The notes below the pieces were generated by a model. That model did no database searches, was not told the DNA's origin, and saw only the letters and a program-made list of their open reading frames with translations. This document shows positions 44,109 through 52,806 of a stretch of 64,000 nt of DNA, in pieces (positions within the stretch are counted from its first letter, which is position 1; every line of letters begins with the position of its first letter). The DNA lies in assembly GCA_020631355.1 (NCBI GenBank), contig JAHDHL010000004.1, positions 186,001-250,000 of the forward strand. Reading direction: 5' to 3'. Both the position numbers and the translations under genes were made by a program. The DNA comes from Saprospiraceae bacterium (lineage in GTDB: Bacteria; Bacteroidota; Bacteroidia; Chitinophagales; Saprospiraceae).

Positions 44109-45927
44109 TCAATATTTTTTTCAATTCCCCAAAACGAACTGAATGGGTCGTCCTTAATTCCATGTATTCCGGAAAGCGTTTTCCTATTTCGTCCTGAATA
44201 ATGGACAATTCTTTCTCCTTTTCTATAATTTCATCCATACCAATGGAATCATCATTTGTTTCTTCCAATTGCAAACCTCTGAAAAAACGAAGCAAATCCT
44301 TTTCTTTTTCTATCCATTCCATTGCATTCGTCCCTAAAGGTAAGGACAATTCCAATTGTGATAACAAATAAAGAAGACTGTTGGATTTGGCTTTTTCCAA
44401 TTGCTCGAAACATTCTTTTTTCTTCCCTAATTCGTAACTCAACAAAACCAACAACCTATGGTTCTTCTCCATTTCCTCCCCAAAAGAAATCCTATTCTTA
44501 CTTGAATACAAACTCGTTCTCATTTCATCTGACAAGTCATAACATTCCTGTGCAAAATCATAGGCTTCATCAAATTGTTCCAATTGGATGTAATCATAGG
44601 CCAAGGCATTAAGTGTCTTACTGGCCCATAATAATTCGCCTGTCTGGCGAGCAAGTTCCAAGGCCTCCTTATGGTGCAGGACAGAGGATTCCGTATCGCC
44701 CTTGGCATAATGAATATTGGCCTTATTGTGCAATAATGCCAGTAGATTCGAGTCTCCTCCCGACACCTTGCACAAATCCTCGATGCTTTCCATTAATTGC
44801 AATGCCTCATCATCAGCACCTCTCATCTTCTTAATGATAGCAAGATTCAATACAATGGAAATCCTCACATAATCGTCATTGAAATACGCCTTATCCCTGA
44901 TATCCTCCATGAATCTTTCAGCCTGATCAAATTCACCTTTCTTAGCCAATATCATTGAAAGGTTAATGGCATTCCCAACACTGCCGTGTGCATCCGGAGC
45001 CTGTTGCAATAATTGATATTGGGCCTGATAACATTCCTCCGCATGCTGAATATCACCGATATTCTCATACAAGGAACCCAGATTCCCAAGGGATTTCATA
45101 CAACCGGGCAAATAATTCGCCCGAGCATAGTCATTCATGGCTTCCTTATAATGATTGATTGACTTCCTGAATTGTCCGAATGCATGATGACACAAACCCA
45201 AGCCATTATGGATTTTTCCCAGGTTGAGATAATCATCATCATTCACAACCGATAATCCCTTATTAAGACATTGTATACTTTGGGTGTAATCTCCCATTCG
45301 TATGTATAGATTCCCCAAGTTGATATGGGTTCGCATGATACTGTCATGCTTCCCTATCTTCTCATAAATGGATAAGGCCTCCTTGTATTTCTCCGCACTC
45401 TTATCCAATTCCCCACACATCGCATAGGCGATTCCCAGATTATTCGTATCCAATGCCACATCCTTTTCATTCCCCTCTCCCTTTTGCAGATTGAATGAGA
45501 GGGAACGACCTATATACTCCAATGCTTCCCTTGCCCGCCCCATATTCATCATGAGTAATACGCCCATGTTACATTCTACATCAGCATGCCTTTGTCCATC
45601 ACCGATATCCAAGAACAATTGCCTTGACCTGACATAGGAAGCCATCGCTTCTTCATACTTTCCGGCTCTCCTTTGCACCAAACCCTGACTATTGTAATAT
45701 TGGGCCAATTTATTGGTATCCCCATCTCCCAAAACCTGAATCAGCAAGTCAATGATGACCAAATGTCCATCATGTTCGTATTGCTTATTGAACCAACGGG
45801 CGACTTCCTCAAGGAACTCCAATTGCTCATCCAAGGAACGACTTTCAATTCCTTGTAAAATATAGGTCTTTCTCTTTTCAGTAGAAGACTCTTTTTGGAA
45901 ATATGATTCTATTTTTTTAATATTCAT
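44101..45927 (-). CDS. TPR protein resembling a TPR-CHAT protein without its CHAT domain (TPR-A)
   Basis: The 608-residue protein starts at the ATG at 45927 (MNIKKIESYFQKES). At least ten TPR units run to about residue 470 (AGKYEEAMASYVRSRQLFLD; FGQFRKSINHYKEAMNDYAR; KGDTESSVLHHKEALELARQ). A helical linker follows (FEQLEKAKSNSLLYLLSQLE) that matches the region preceding CHAT in fused TPR-CHAT proteins. It ends at RFGELKKILND, just where a CHAT domain would begin. There is no signal peptide. A stand-alone CHAT gene is 1.5 kb upstream on the same strand. It probably supplies the scaffold in trans. Confidence 0.75.
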   Translation of the reverse strand: MNIKKIESYFQKESSTEKRKTYILQGIESRSLDEQLEFLEEVARWFNKQYEHDGHLVIIDLLIQVLGDGDTNKLAQYYNSQGLVQRRAGKYEEAMASYVRSRQLFLDIGDGQRHADVECNMGVLLMMNMGRAREALEYIGRSLSFNLQKGEGNEKDVALDTNNLGIAYAMCGELDKSAEKYKEALSIYEKIGKHDSIMRTHINLGNLYIRMGDYTQSIQCLNKGLSVVNDDDYLNLGKIHNGLGLCHHAFGQFRKSINHYKEAMNDYARANYLPGCMKSLGNLGSLYENIGDIQHAEECYQAQYQLLQQAPDAHGSVGNAINLSMILAKKGEFDQAERFMEDIRDKAYFNDDYVRISIVLNLAIIKKMRGADDEALQLMESIEDLCKVSGGDSNLLALLHNKANIHYAKGDTESSVLHHKEALELARQTGELLWASKTLNALAYDYIQLEQFDEAYDFAQECYDLSDEMRTSLYSSKNRISFGEEMEKNHRLLVLLSYELGKKKECFEQLEKAKSNSLLYLLSQLELSLPLGTNAMEWIEKEKDLLRFFRGLQLEETNDDSIGMDEIIEKEKELSIIQDEIGKRFPEYMELRTTHSVRFGELKKILND

Positions 45928-45953
45928 ATGCAACGAAACAAACAAAATTAATT

Positions 45954-47414
45954 TTGGAAAAAATCACGAGTGAAATCCAGTCCTATTTATTTGATGCTTG
46001 TAAAAAAAGCGAAAATATAGAGGATTTCATAACACATTATTACAATGCATTCGATGGTGATGAGGAGGAACATGCCGCACTACTCTATGATGTAGCCATT
46101 TTGATGAAAAAGAATGGAAACGGAAAATGTTTTGAAGCAGCCATCAAGGAATCTTTACGGCTCTATGAGCATCTACAAATTGACTTGGGCATCTTTGCCT
46201 GTATACAGGAGTGGATTCATTTCAATATCGGAGTTGCCCATTTGGAGGAATTGGAATATTGGTTTTTAAAATCGGACGATGTACTAAAAAGATATGACCC
46301 CAGCACATGGGAAGCATCCTTCGCCTACTACAAGACAGGATGGAATACCAAAAGAATGGATTACTTATCCATGATGGGACAAACTGAGGAAGCCATCAAA
46401 ATTGCAGAGGAAAACATCGAACTGCTTGAAAAAGGAGATGTCCATATGCTGACCCATTCCCATGTTTCCCTTGGCAATCTCCAACGAAATACGGGATACT
46501 ATCTAGAAGCTATGGAATCCTATCTGCGTGCCATTCAAATCAAAGGCAATGAAGGCTTGGGACTAGCCACTGCTTGGCATGGCCTAGGTAATATGCATGA
46601 GCATTTCGACCAGAAAAACGAGGCACTTTCAGCATTGGTCAAAGCACACGAACTATATGAGGAATATGGTGACATTTATGACCTCACCAATCTCAAGGTG
46701 GCCATTTCATTGGTATATTTTTCCAATGCATTATCGGCCGCTAAAAATGGGGAACTCGACCTTGGCAATGAGGATTTGCAAAGCGCATGGAGCATCATGA
46801 CAGAAGCGTTCAAGATGGCTATTGAATCAGGAGATGGATATGCACTTGCTGACATCCTTAGCAAACTGGGTGATTATTCCTCCAAACTCAGTCAATTCGA
46901 ACAAGCCGAGCAATACCTACAACAGGCATTGGATGTCATCAGACCCTTGAATGCACAGCATCTCGAAACAGAAATCCAACTTTCCCTTGCAGATAACAGT
47001 ATGTATCAGCATCAATGGGAAAAAGCCATTTCTCATTATGAAAAATCATTGGAGATAATGGGTAATGACTTTGAAATTTACTCCATTCCTATACTGAGGG
47101 GCTTGGGTGTCGCCCATGCTCATTTGGATGATGATAAGGCGGAACATTATTTTGAACAAGGAATCCAAATCATAGAAAAACTGGAGGGAAGCCAGGAAAA
47201 ACTGGATTTGAAACTCAGGTATAGGGCCCAACACTTGCAACTCTACAGGGAATTGGTCCATTTGCACATTGAAAAGGGAAAACCAAGGGCTGCATTCAAG
47301 GTTTTGGAGCAATCCAAAGCCAGAACCTTACTGGATAACATGAGATTCCAAAACGAACTGGACGACACCTACATTCTAGGATTCAGAGAAGTAAAATCAC
47401 TTTTGGAAACCTAA
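45954..47414 (+). CDS. TPR protein lacking a CHAT domain (TPR-B)
   Basis: The 486-residue TPR protein has units such as TGYYLEAMESYLRAIQIKGN and SQFEQAEQYLQQALDVIRPL. It ends with the pre-CHAT linker (RAAFKVLEQSKARTLLDNMR, then FREVKSLLET). The next 18 bp reach the stop of a CHAT gene on the opposite strand. The first codon has to be TTG at 45954, because the next in-frame ATG is 50 codons later inside a TPR helix. Its start is only 26 bp from the divergent TPR-A ATG, leaving little space for promoters. Expression is therefore uncertain. Confidence 0.68.
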   Translation: MEKITSEIQSYLFDACKKSENIEDFITHYYNAFDGDEEEHAALLYDVAILMKKNGNGKCFEAAIKESLRLYEHLQIDLGIFACIQEWIHFNIGVAHLEELEYWFLKSDDVLKRYDPSTWEASFAYYKTGWNTKRMDYLSMMGQTEEAIKIAEENIELLEKGDVHMLTHSHVSLGNLQRNTGYYLEAMESYLRAIQIKGNEGLGLATAWHGLGNMHEHFDQKNEALSALVKAHELYEEYGDIYDLTNLKVAISLVYFSNALSAAKNGELDLGNEDLQSAWSIMTEAFKMAIESGDGYALADILSKLGDYSSKLSQFEQAEQYLQQALDVIRPLNAQHLETEIQLSLADNSMYQHQWEKAISHYEKSLEIMGNDFEIYSIPILRGLGVAHAHLDDDKAEHYFEQGIQIIEKLEGSQEKLDLKLRYRAQHLQLYRELVHLHIEKGKPRAAFKVLEQSKARTLLDNMRFQNELDDTYILGFREVKSLLET

Positions 47415-47432
47415 TCTTACCATCGCCCCAAA

Positions 47433-48539
47433 TCAATCCAAAGCACCGACGAACATCCAAGGCAACCAATGATAAGGATGTCTCTGACTAGGATTCGGAT
47501 GATGGATAATCCCCTTGATGTATGCTTGGAATGCCTGGGATTTATTCATACCCTGATTCAGATAATAATCGTAGAAACTGGAAATATTCAAAGAGGAATC
47601 ATTCGATGCGGAAATATTCTTCATCAATGGAAATAATGTCAGCATCATACTTTTGGCGCCTGCATATAGAAGCCCCCTGGATAATCCGATAAGTTCATCG
47701 CCTTTCTTATATTCACTATCTCCTGTAACACATGCACTGGTGACCATTAATTCACAATCCAATCTTACGGATTCAAAAATATCATTTACAGAGAGTATAT
47801 AATCGGAATCAGATGGGGATAGTATCCCATCCATCATATAGGATTCGGAATAATCACCAGCCAACAACAAACCGGATTGCATGGCGGATTCATTATTGAA
47901 ATAACCGTGAGAGGAAATATGAACAATATCGTTCCCTCCGATTTTTGATATGAGATTTTGTTTGTTACAATCCTTATTCAGTAAAAAAGTAATGTCCTTT
48001 TTCCCATCTTCCAGTTTATTCCTAATATTTCGAATTTCCTTGGAAAACAAACCTGTGAGTCCACTGCTATCCACACCTCCGAGTAAAATCTTATCCACTT
48101 GTTTTTTCCTTGGTTTGAGCTTGAGATAACGGAGTACTGTTGCACTAGGCAGATAGGATAATGCAAATTTTTCAATCAGGAACTGGGAATCGTACTGCAT
48201 AGCATGAAAAGGGACATAATGTAATTTACCGTAGGGTACGATATAAAGTGCATCATAGTGATGGATGTAAGGTTTCAACTCATCATTGAAAATAAGATTA
48301 CCCAATTCGCATAACATGTTCATGGAAAGTTGCTCATCCGGCAATACGCCACTCTCTGCTACCTGACTAAAATCAGCTTTCAGACTTTCAACTACCATAT
48401 TCAGGAGCCTTTCATCAAAAGCATGTTGAATCACAATGGGGCTTTCATCCCTAATTCCTTTTTTTTCATCATCAGGACGAATAACGAATGTGAATAATTC
48501 ATTATCAGCAATAAAAAATTCAAGTAGGGCTTTTTGCAT
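47433..48539 (-). CDS. Stand-alone CHAT-domain protein
   Basis: The 368-residue protein is almost nothing but a CHAT domain. The start (MQKALLEFFIADNELFTFVI) is the usual first strand of CHAT after a TPR linker. LYIVPYGKLHYVPFHAM follows, then His211 (IVHISSHGYFN) and Cys270 (LMVTSACVTGDSEYKKGDEL), LSRGLLYAGAKSMMLTLFPL, and the closing HPYHWLPWMFVG. The ATG at 48575 would add 12 residues that precede the domain and is possible. It has no signal peptide or membrane helix, unlike the cassette CHAT proteins. The TPR scaffolds are encoded by neighbouring genes. Confidence 0.82.
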   Translation of the reverse strand: MQKALLEFFIADNELFTFVIRPDDEKKGIRDESPIVIQHAFDERLLNMVVESLKADFSQVAESGVLPDEQLSMNMLCELGNLIFNDELKPYIHHYDALYIVPYGKLHYVPFHAMQYDSQFLIEKFALSYLPSATVLRYLKLKPRKKQVDKILLGGVDSSGLTGLFSKEIRNIRNKLEDGKKDITFLLNKDCNKQNLISKIGGNDIVHISSHGYFNNESAMQSGLLLAGDYSESYMMDGILSPSDSDYILSVNDIFESVRLDCELMVTSACVTGDSEYKKGDELIGLSRGLLYAGAKSMMLTLFPLMKNISASNDSSLNISSFYDYYLNQGMNKSQAFQAYIKGIIHHPNPSQRHPYHWLPWMFVGALD

Positions 48540-49076
48540 TTTTTTATTCCAAAAATAAGAATTAATAAATACCATTTATGGTACCGAGCGCATTAAAAAA
48601 CAAGATAATAAGAGACCGGGTATTTCAGTATTTGTAAAATTATTTCAAATAAATTCATGACAATAATTGCCATTAAATATAAAATTGAAATATTTTTACA
48701 AGAAAATTTGATTATTTCCTCAAATAATCCTGTTACGATTAATCCAAAATTTATTGATTCAGAACTTTTTTATTGAAAAAAATCTTTCAGAATTAAATTC
48801 CACCCTGATTTAAGACCTCAAAATGAATAGGTAAAATTCAATGAAATTATATTGTTAACCACACTTCAGCCTACTCAACAAAAGAATTACAATAAAAAAA
48901 GCAACAACTCTCCCTCATTTATCATAATAATATATTATTCTGCCAAATCAAGGCATTTTAAAATAAAAAATTATTTACATCATTTCCTTGAACATATATT
49001 TTGAAAAACCCGTTACAGCAGCAATAGTCGACTATTCATTGAAACAAATTATTTTCTCAATTAAAATTTTTTCAAA
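48540..49076 (+). other. 537-bp AT-rich intergenic region
   Basis: Very AT-rich and without an ORF of coding character, tRNA or obvious terminator. It holds the divergent promoters of the stand-alone CHAT gene and the 49077 lipoprotein gene; I cannot place them with confidence. Confidence 0.5.
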
Positions 49077-49922
49077 ATGAATAATCAATATCGTTTTTTG
49101 AAGTTATTCTCTTTCTTTGTCATGATTGCCCTATTCACCGTTGCTTGTAACAAAGAAGAACAATTTGATGATTATAATATAAAATCATTAGCGGAAAATA
49201 TAGAACAATTCAAGGAAGTTGAACGGGCATATGCCTCTATCGTTTCCCAACCAGGATTGGCCAGTAAAGGAATAGCAACACAAATGGTTTTCTTGAATAA
49301 CCAAGGAATCAATACCAACTTTTCAATTGACAGGACCATCTCTGCACATGAGAGTATTTCAGAGATGGACGTTAGTACAATGGCTTCGGATATTCTAGAA
49401 GAAGGATTGAGCTTACTCACTATCCACGGATTCACCACGGAGGCTGGAAAAGAAATAGACCAACTCTTTTTGAACTCAGGGAATACAATAAAAAAATTAT
49501 CCAAGGAGGAAGCTTCCTTTGTAAAGGAACAACTTAGTTTCATGTATTTCCTAGCCACGAGCCCTTCTTTCCAAACCTATGCCTCATTGCAAGGCCAGCA
49601 ATTGGAATCGAAGAATCTTTGGAAGTGCTTCACAGCAACACTTTATCTTGCAGGCTTGACTACGGCTTGTGCTTCAGGTACCATCTATGCATGTTTGGGT
49701 ATACCTTATGCCGCCACTTTAGTAGCACAATATTGTGGTAATGATGGTGGGTATGTGGACCCATGCGAAAACAGTCCGAATCCATGTTGCGGAATCAGTT
49801 GCATACAAGGATATGAATGTAATACCCAAACTGGAAATTGTGAGGAAATCCCAGGGTACGATTGTGATGGTGGTTGCCCACCATGGGAACAATGTATCAA
49901 CAACATCTGTGTTCCATTATAA
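49077..49922 (+). CDS. Cysteine-rich lipoprotein of unknown function
   Basis: The 281-residue protein has a lipoprotein signal (FSFFVMIALFTVAC, Cys in the lipobox). The middle is helical (DILEEGLSLLTIHGFTTEAG), followed by a hydrophobic small-residue stretch (LYLAGLTTACASGTIYACLG). The C-terminal tail has many Cys in an EGF/disulfide-knot pattern (CENSPNPCCGISCIQGYEC; CDGGCPPWEQCINNIC). It is probably on the periplasmic or outer surface. A perfect terminator follows. Confidence 0.7.
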   Translation: MNNQYRFLKLFSFFVMIALFTVACNKEEQFDDYNIKSLAENIEQFKEVERAYASIVSQPGLASKGIATQMVFLNNQGINTNFSIDRTISAHESISEMDVSTMASDILEEGLSLLTIHGFTTEAGKEIDQLFLNSGNTIKKLSKEEASFVKEQLSFMYFLATSPSFQTYASLQGQQLESKNLWKCFTATLYLAGLTTACASGTIYACLGIPYAATLVAQYCGNDGGYVDPCENSPNPCCGISCIQGYECNTQTGNCEEIPGYDCDGGCPPWEQCINNICVPL

Positions 49923-49976
49923 TCGGAACACAATGATGTTTCCTTAGTACTATCATGATAATAGGATTAAAGGTTT

Positions 49977-50013
49977 ATCCATCAACTACCATACTGAGTA
50001 GTTGATGGATTTT
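49977..50013 (+). terminator. Terminator after the cysteine-rich lipoprotein
   Basis: The 13-bp arms ATCCATCAACTAC (49977-49989) and GTAGTTGATGGAT (49998-50010) are perfect, with an 8-nt loop and a following TTT. The T run is short. Confidence 0.75.
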
Positions 50014-50111
50014 AGATATGGGATACCCAATCCCAATCCACTCTGGTTTATATTTGTAGGAGTTGTTTGCCAATCATTTCCAAACAGCCATGTAATATAA
50101 ATCATTTAGTC

Positions 50112-51752
50112 ATGGATCATTATGACATGCTGCCCTCCATTTTTGAGGAAGCGACCATTGGTGTTATCGTTGTGGATAAGGAGGGTATCATCGTCAAGAG
50201 TAATCCTTATTCCGAGCAATTATTCGGTTATCCGAAAAATAGTTTCGAGGGAATGCCCCTCAAGGCCTTACTCCCTCATAGAATCCGTGACAAGCACAAG
50301 AACTACCAAAGGGATTATCTCAAGAATCCCAGACCCAGACTCATGGGTGCCCAACGGGAACTCTATGGACTAAAAAAAGATGGTACACAATTTCCTTTGA
50401 AAATCAGTTTGAGCCATACCGTTATCAATGGAAAAACTTATGCCCTAGGTTTCGTTACGGATGATAGTTTGGAAAAGCGCATACTGAATGAACTGATAGA
50501 AAGCCAACGAAGTCTGAGTGAAGCCCAAAAAATGGCTCACATTGGCAACTTCGAAATCGACCTTATCAAGCATGAGGAAATATGGTCTGAAGAACTATTC
50601 AGGATTTTCGGTATTCCCCAATCAGAGGGTCCTATTTCCTATGGGCAATACCACCACATGATACATGAGGATGATAGAGATACCATTGCGGATATTCATA
50701 AAAAGATGATTAGGGAAAAATCAGGTATCAATCTGGGATATAGAATCATATCAAAGAATGGTTCAATCAAATTCCTATATGGAAAAAGGGATGTGAAACT
50801 CGACAAGAACGGCCATGTCACCAAGATTTTCGGTACGATTCAGGACATTACGGAAACGAAACGAATAGAAGAAGCATTAGAACAAAAAATACATGAGGTC
50901 AAATCGGCCGAAAGAAAACTACTCCAACTGAACGAGGAACTGGAAGCCAAGGTCGAACAGCGTACACTCGAATTGGAGGAAACCATCAATAGACTCCTTA
51001 AAACCAACAAAACCCTGGAAGAAAGGGAAATACAACTCGAACAGGCACTCAATAAAGAGAAAGAACTGAATGAGCTGAAGTCCAGATTCGTCTCCATGGC
51101 TTCCCACGAGTTCAGGACACCATTGAGTACCATCCTTTCTTCGGCATCGCTTATCAGTAGATACACTGAAACCGGACAACAGAAGAACAGGCTCAAACAT
51201 ACGGATAGAATCAAGTCGTCCGTCAACAACCTGACTAGCATTCTGAATGAATTCCTTTCCTTATCCAAAATCGAGGAAGGAAAGGAAAAATCGAATCCCG
51301 TCCCTATTCAATTACAGGAATTCTGCCAATCCATACTTGGTGAAATCAAGGGTATAAAAAAACAAGGGCAAACCTTGGATTTTCAAATCACATCGGATAT
51401 TGGGGAAATCAATAGCGACCCTCGGATTCTTAAGAATATCATCCTGAATCTTCTCTCCAATGCCATCAAATATAGTAGCGAGGAAGGAGTCATCCATTGG
51501 CATATAACCAAGGAATCAAATCAGGTATCATTCGAAATCAAGGATAATGGAATCGGTATACCTGAGTCGGAGCAAAAACATCTTTTCTCCCGATTCTTCA
51601 GGGCCTCCAATGCCGAAAGCATCAAGGGAACAGGTTTAGGATTGCACATCGTAAAGCGTTATGTGGAATTACTGAAGGGTCATATTCATTTCGAAAGCGA
51701 ATTGGGAGAGGGTACCATATTCAAGGTCCTGATTCCCAATACAACCAATTAA
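50112..51752 (+). CDS. PAS-PAS sensor histidine kinase
   Basis: The 546-residue soluble kinase starts at the ATG at 50112 (MDHYDMLPSIFEEATIGVIV). Two PAS domains lie at about 5-120 (GVIVVDKEGIIVKSNPYSEQ) and 140-255 (HIGNFEIDLI; IHEDDRDTIADIHKKM). A coiled coil precedes HisKA with His332 (FVSMASHEFRTPLSTILSSA). HATPase motifs are LLSNAIKYSSEEG, KDNGIGIP and GTGLGLHIVKRYV. No membrane segment is seen, so it senses a cytoplasmic cue, perhaps redox or gas through PAS. TATATTTG at 50049-50056 fits a -7 box. It may serve the receiver-Crp regulator encoded 1 kb away. Confidence 0.9.
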   Translation: MDHYDMLPSIFEEATIGVIVVDKEGIIVKSNPYSEQLFGYPKNSFEGMPLKALLPHRIRDKHKNYQRDYLKNPRPRLMGAQRELYGLKKDGTQFPLKISLSHTVINGKTYALGFVTDDSLEKRILNELIESQRSLSEAQKMAHIGNFEIDLIKHEEIWSEELFRIFGIPQSEGPISYGQYHHMIHEDDRDTIADIHKKMIREKSGINLGYRIISKNGSIKFLYGKRDVKLDKNGHVTKIFGTIQDITETKRIEEALEQKIHEVKSAERKLLQLNEELEAKVEQRTLELEETINRLLKTNKTLEEREIQLEQALNKEKELNELKSRFVSMASHEFRTPLSTILSSASLISRYTETGQQKNRLKHTDRIKSSVNNLTSILNEFLSLSKIEEGKEKSNPVPIQLQEFCQSILGEIKGIKKQGQTLDFQITSDIGEINSDPRILKNIILNLLSNAIKYSSEEGVIHWHITKESNQVSFEIKDNGIGIPESEQKHLFSRFFRASNAESIKGTGLGLHIVKRYVELLKGHIHFESELGEGTIFKVLIPNTTN

Positions 51753-51952
51753 TCCATATTCTCATTCAACCCTGACCACTCGTAAAAGGGACAATAAGCA
51801 AAGAAAGCCGTAATCCCAAAAGCGACTGCATTAATGGCATAGAATGTTATCAACCATGCAGGCATCCAATCCTCTATGACAGGAAGAATCATATACAAGT
51901 TCATCAATCCGAATCGCCCCAATTGTTCTGATTTTCTGATATTCCTTTTCAT
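51749..51952 (-). CDS. DUF2892 (YgaP-like) small membrane protein
   Basis: The 67-residue protein has two hydrophobic helices (LMNLYMILPVIEDWMPAWLI; FYAINAVAFGITAFFAYCPF). The ending AYCPFYEWSGLN matches the FCPLYxxLG tail of the DUF2892 family. Its start shares one base with the stop of the upstream lipoprotein gene (TAATG type), and its stop overlaps the convergent kinase gene by 4 bp. Confidence 0.7.
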   Translation of the reverse strand: MKRNIRKSEQLGRFGLMNLYMILPVIEDWMPAWLITFYAINAVAFGITAFFAYCPFYEWSGLNENMD

Positions 51953-52719
51953 TACTTGATGGTCTTGGTATTCGCAAATGTTCCCTCTGACAATGGGTGA
52001 TGATATACAGGTGTAACACCACCAAAGGAATAAATCCCTTTCATTACCTCAAACTGTAATGCATGTGCTTCCTTGGCAGCCTCAACCCTCTGGGCTTCGG
52101 ACATCGCCACGCTCAATTGGGACAATCGGTAGTCAATCCTATTCAAAAAGGGTTGGATATCCTTTCTTTCCATATCAAAGTATTCCAAGTCATACACATG
52201 GGTGGATAAGAAATGGAATTGGTCTGTGACGTAATCCACCTGCCATTCCAATTCTTCCCATTCACATAAATCCAGTAATTCATCAGAGGCAATTGCTGCT
52301 AGGATATCCACATCATACTTGAACAAGAACCAGCTATCCAGATAATATTCTATTCCTTCTTCGGCTCGCTTATCCGAAAAAGTACACTGCATGTGTTCCA
52401 ATGTGTATATTGATGTCGTGGAATGATGGGCCTCCAAGGAGTGTTTCAGGTCATTGATTTGTGCATTTACATCCTGATAAAAGGAATCGTCCTCTTGGAT
52501 GAAATCTTCCCAATCATCCGATGTTTTCAATGCGGCCCATTCAGCAGCAAATTCATCAGCCTTGGATGAGGCTGCATCAAACTGCCCACGCAATACATGA
52601 TGGAATATAGGAATCAGGATACTGTCGAGTACTGCCGATTGCTTCTTGATGGCATCATGTCCACATCCCGAAAAAAGAAATGTAATCAACAAGAATGGAT
52701 AAAATATTTGCTTTGTCAT
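51952..52719 (-). CDS. Lipoprotein of unknown function in the stress regulon
   Basis: The 255-residue helical lipoprotein has the signal FYPFLLITFLFSGC with a lipobox Cys. The mature part is made of long helices (HHVLRGQFDAASSKADEFAA; LSQLSVAMSEAQRVEAAKEA), which may form a bundle similar to cytochrome c'-like or DUF3347-type proteins; that comparison is weak. It is preceded by the paired TGA-N6-TCA boxes at 52773-52806 and forms an operon with the DUF2892 gene. Confidence 0.65.
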   Translation of the reverse strand: MTKQIFYPFLLITFLFSGCGHDAIKKQSAVLDSILIPIFHHVLRGQFDAASSKADEFAAEWAALKTSDDWEDFIQEDDSFYQDVNAQINDLKHSLEAHHSTTSIYTLEHMQCTFSDKRAEEGIEYYLDSWFLFKYDVDILAAIASDELLDLCEWEELEWQVDYVTDQFHFLSTHVYDLEYFDMERKDIQPFLNRIDYRLSQLSVAMSEAQRVEAAKEAHALQFEVMKGIYSFGGVTPVYHHPLSEGTFANTKTIK

Positions 52720-52741
52720 GGTATCGAATTTGAATTCAAGG

Positions 52742-52806
52742 ACAAGTTAGGACCATTATGCCCGAGCCACCATGACATTCATCAACGACAAACATGATTG
52801 ATATCA
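52742..52806 (-). promoter_or_regulatory. Paired Fnr-like boxes and -7 element, lipoprotein/DUF2892 operon
   Basis: On the minus strand TGATATCAATCA (52806-52795) and TGATGAATGTCA (52784-52773) start 22 bp apart. TAACTTGT, with its fifth base 39 nt after the proximal box start, takes the -7 position. The ATG is 23 nt further on. The arrangement equals that at the four other regulon promoters. Confidence 0.7.

Noticed and set aside
41002-49076. tRNA-Arg as the attachment site of an integrated element
   Set aside because: I found no integrase gene and no repeat of the tRNA 3' end downstream, so an integrative element cannot be supported.
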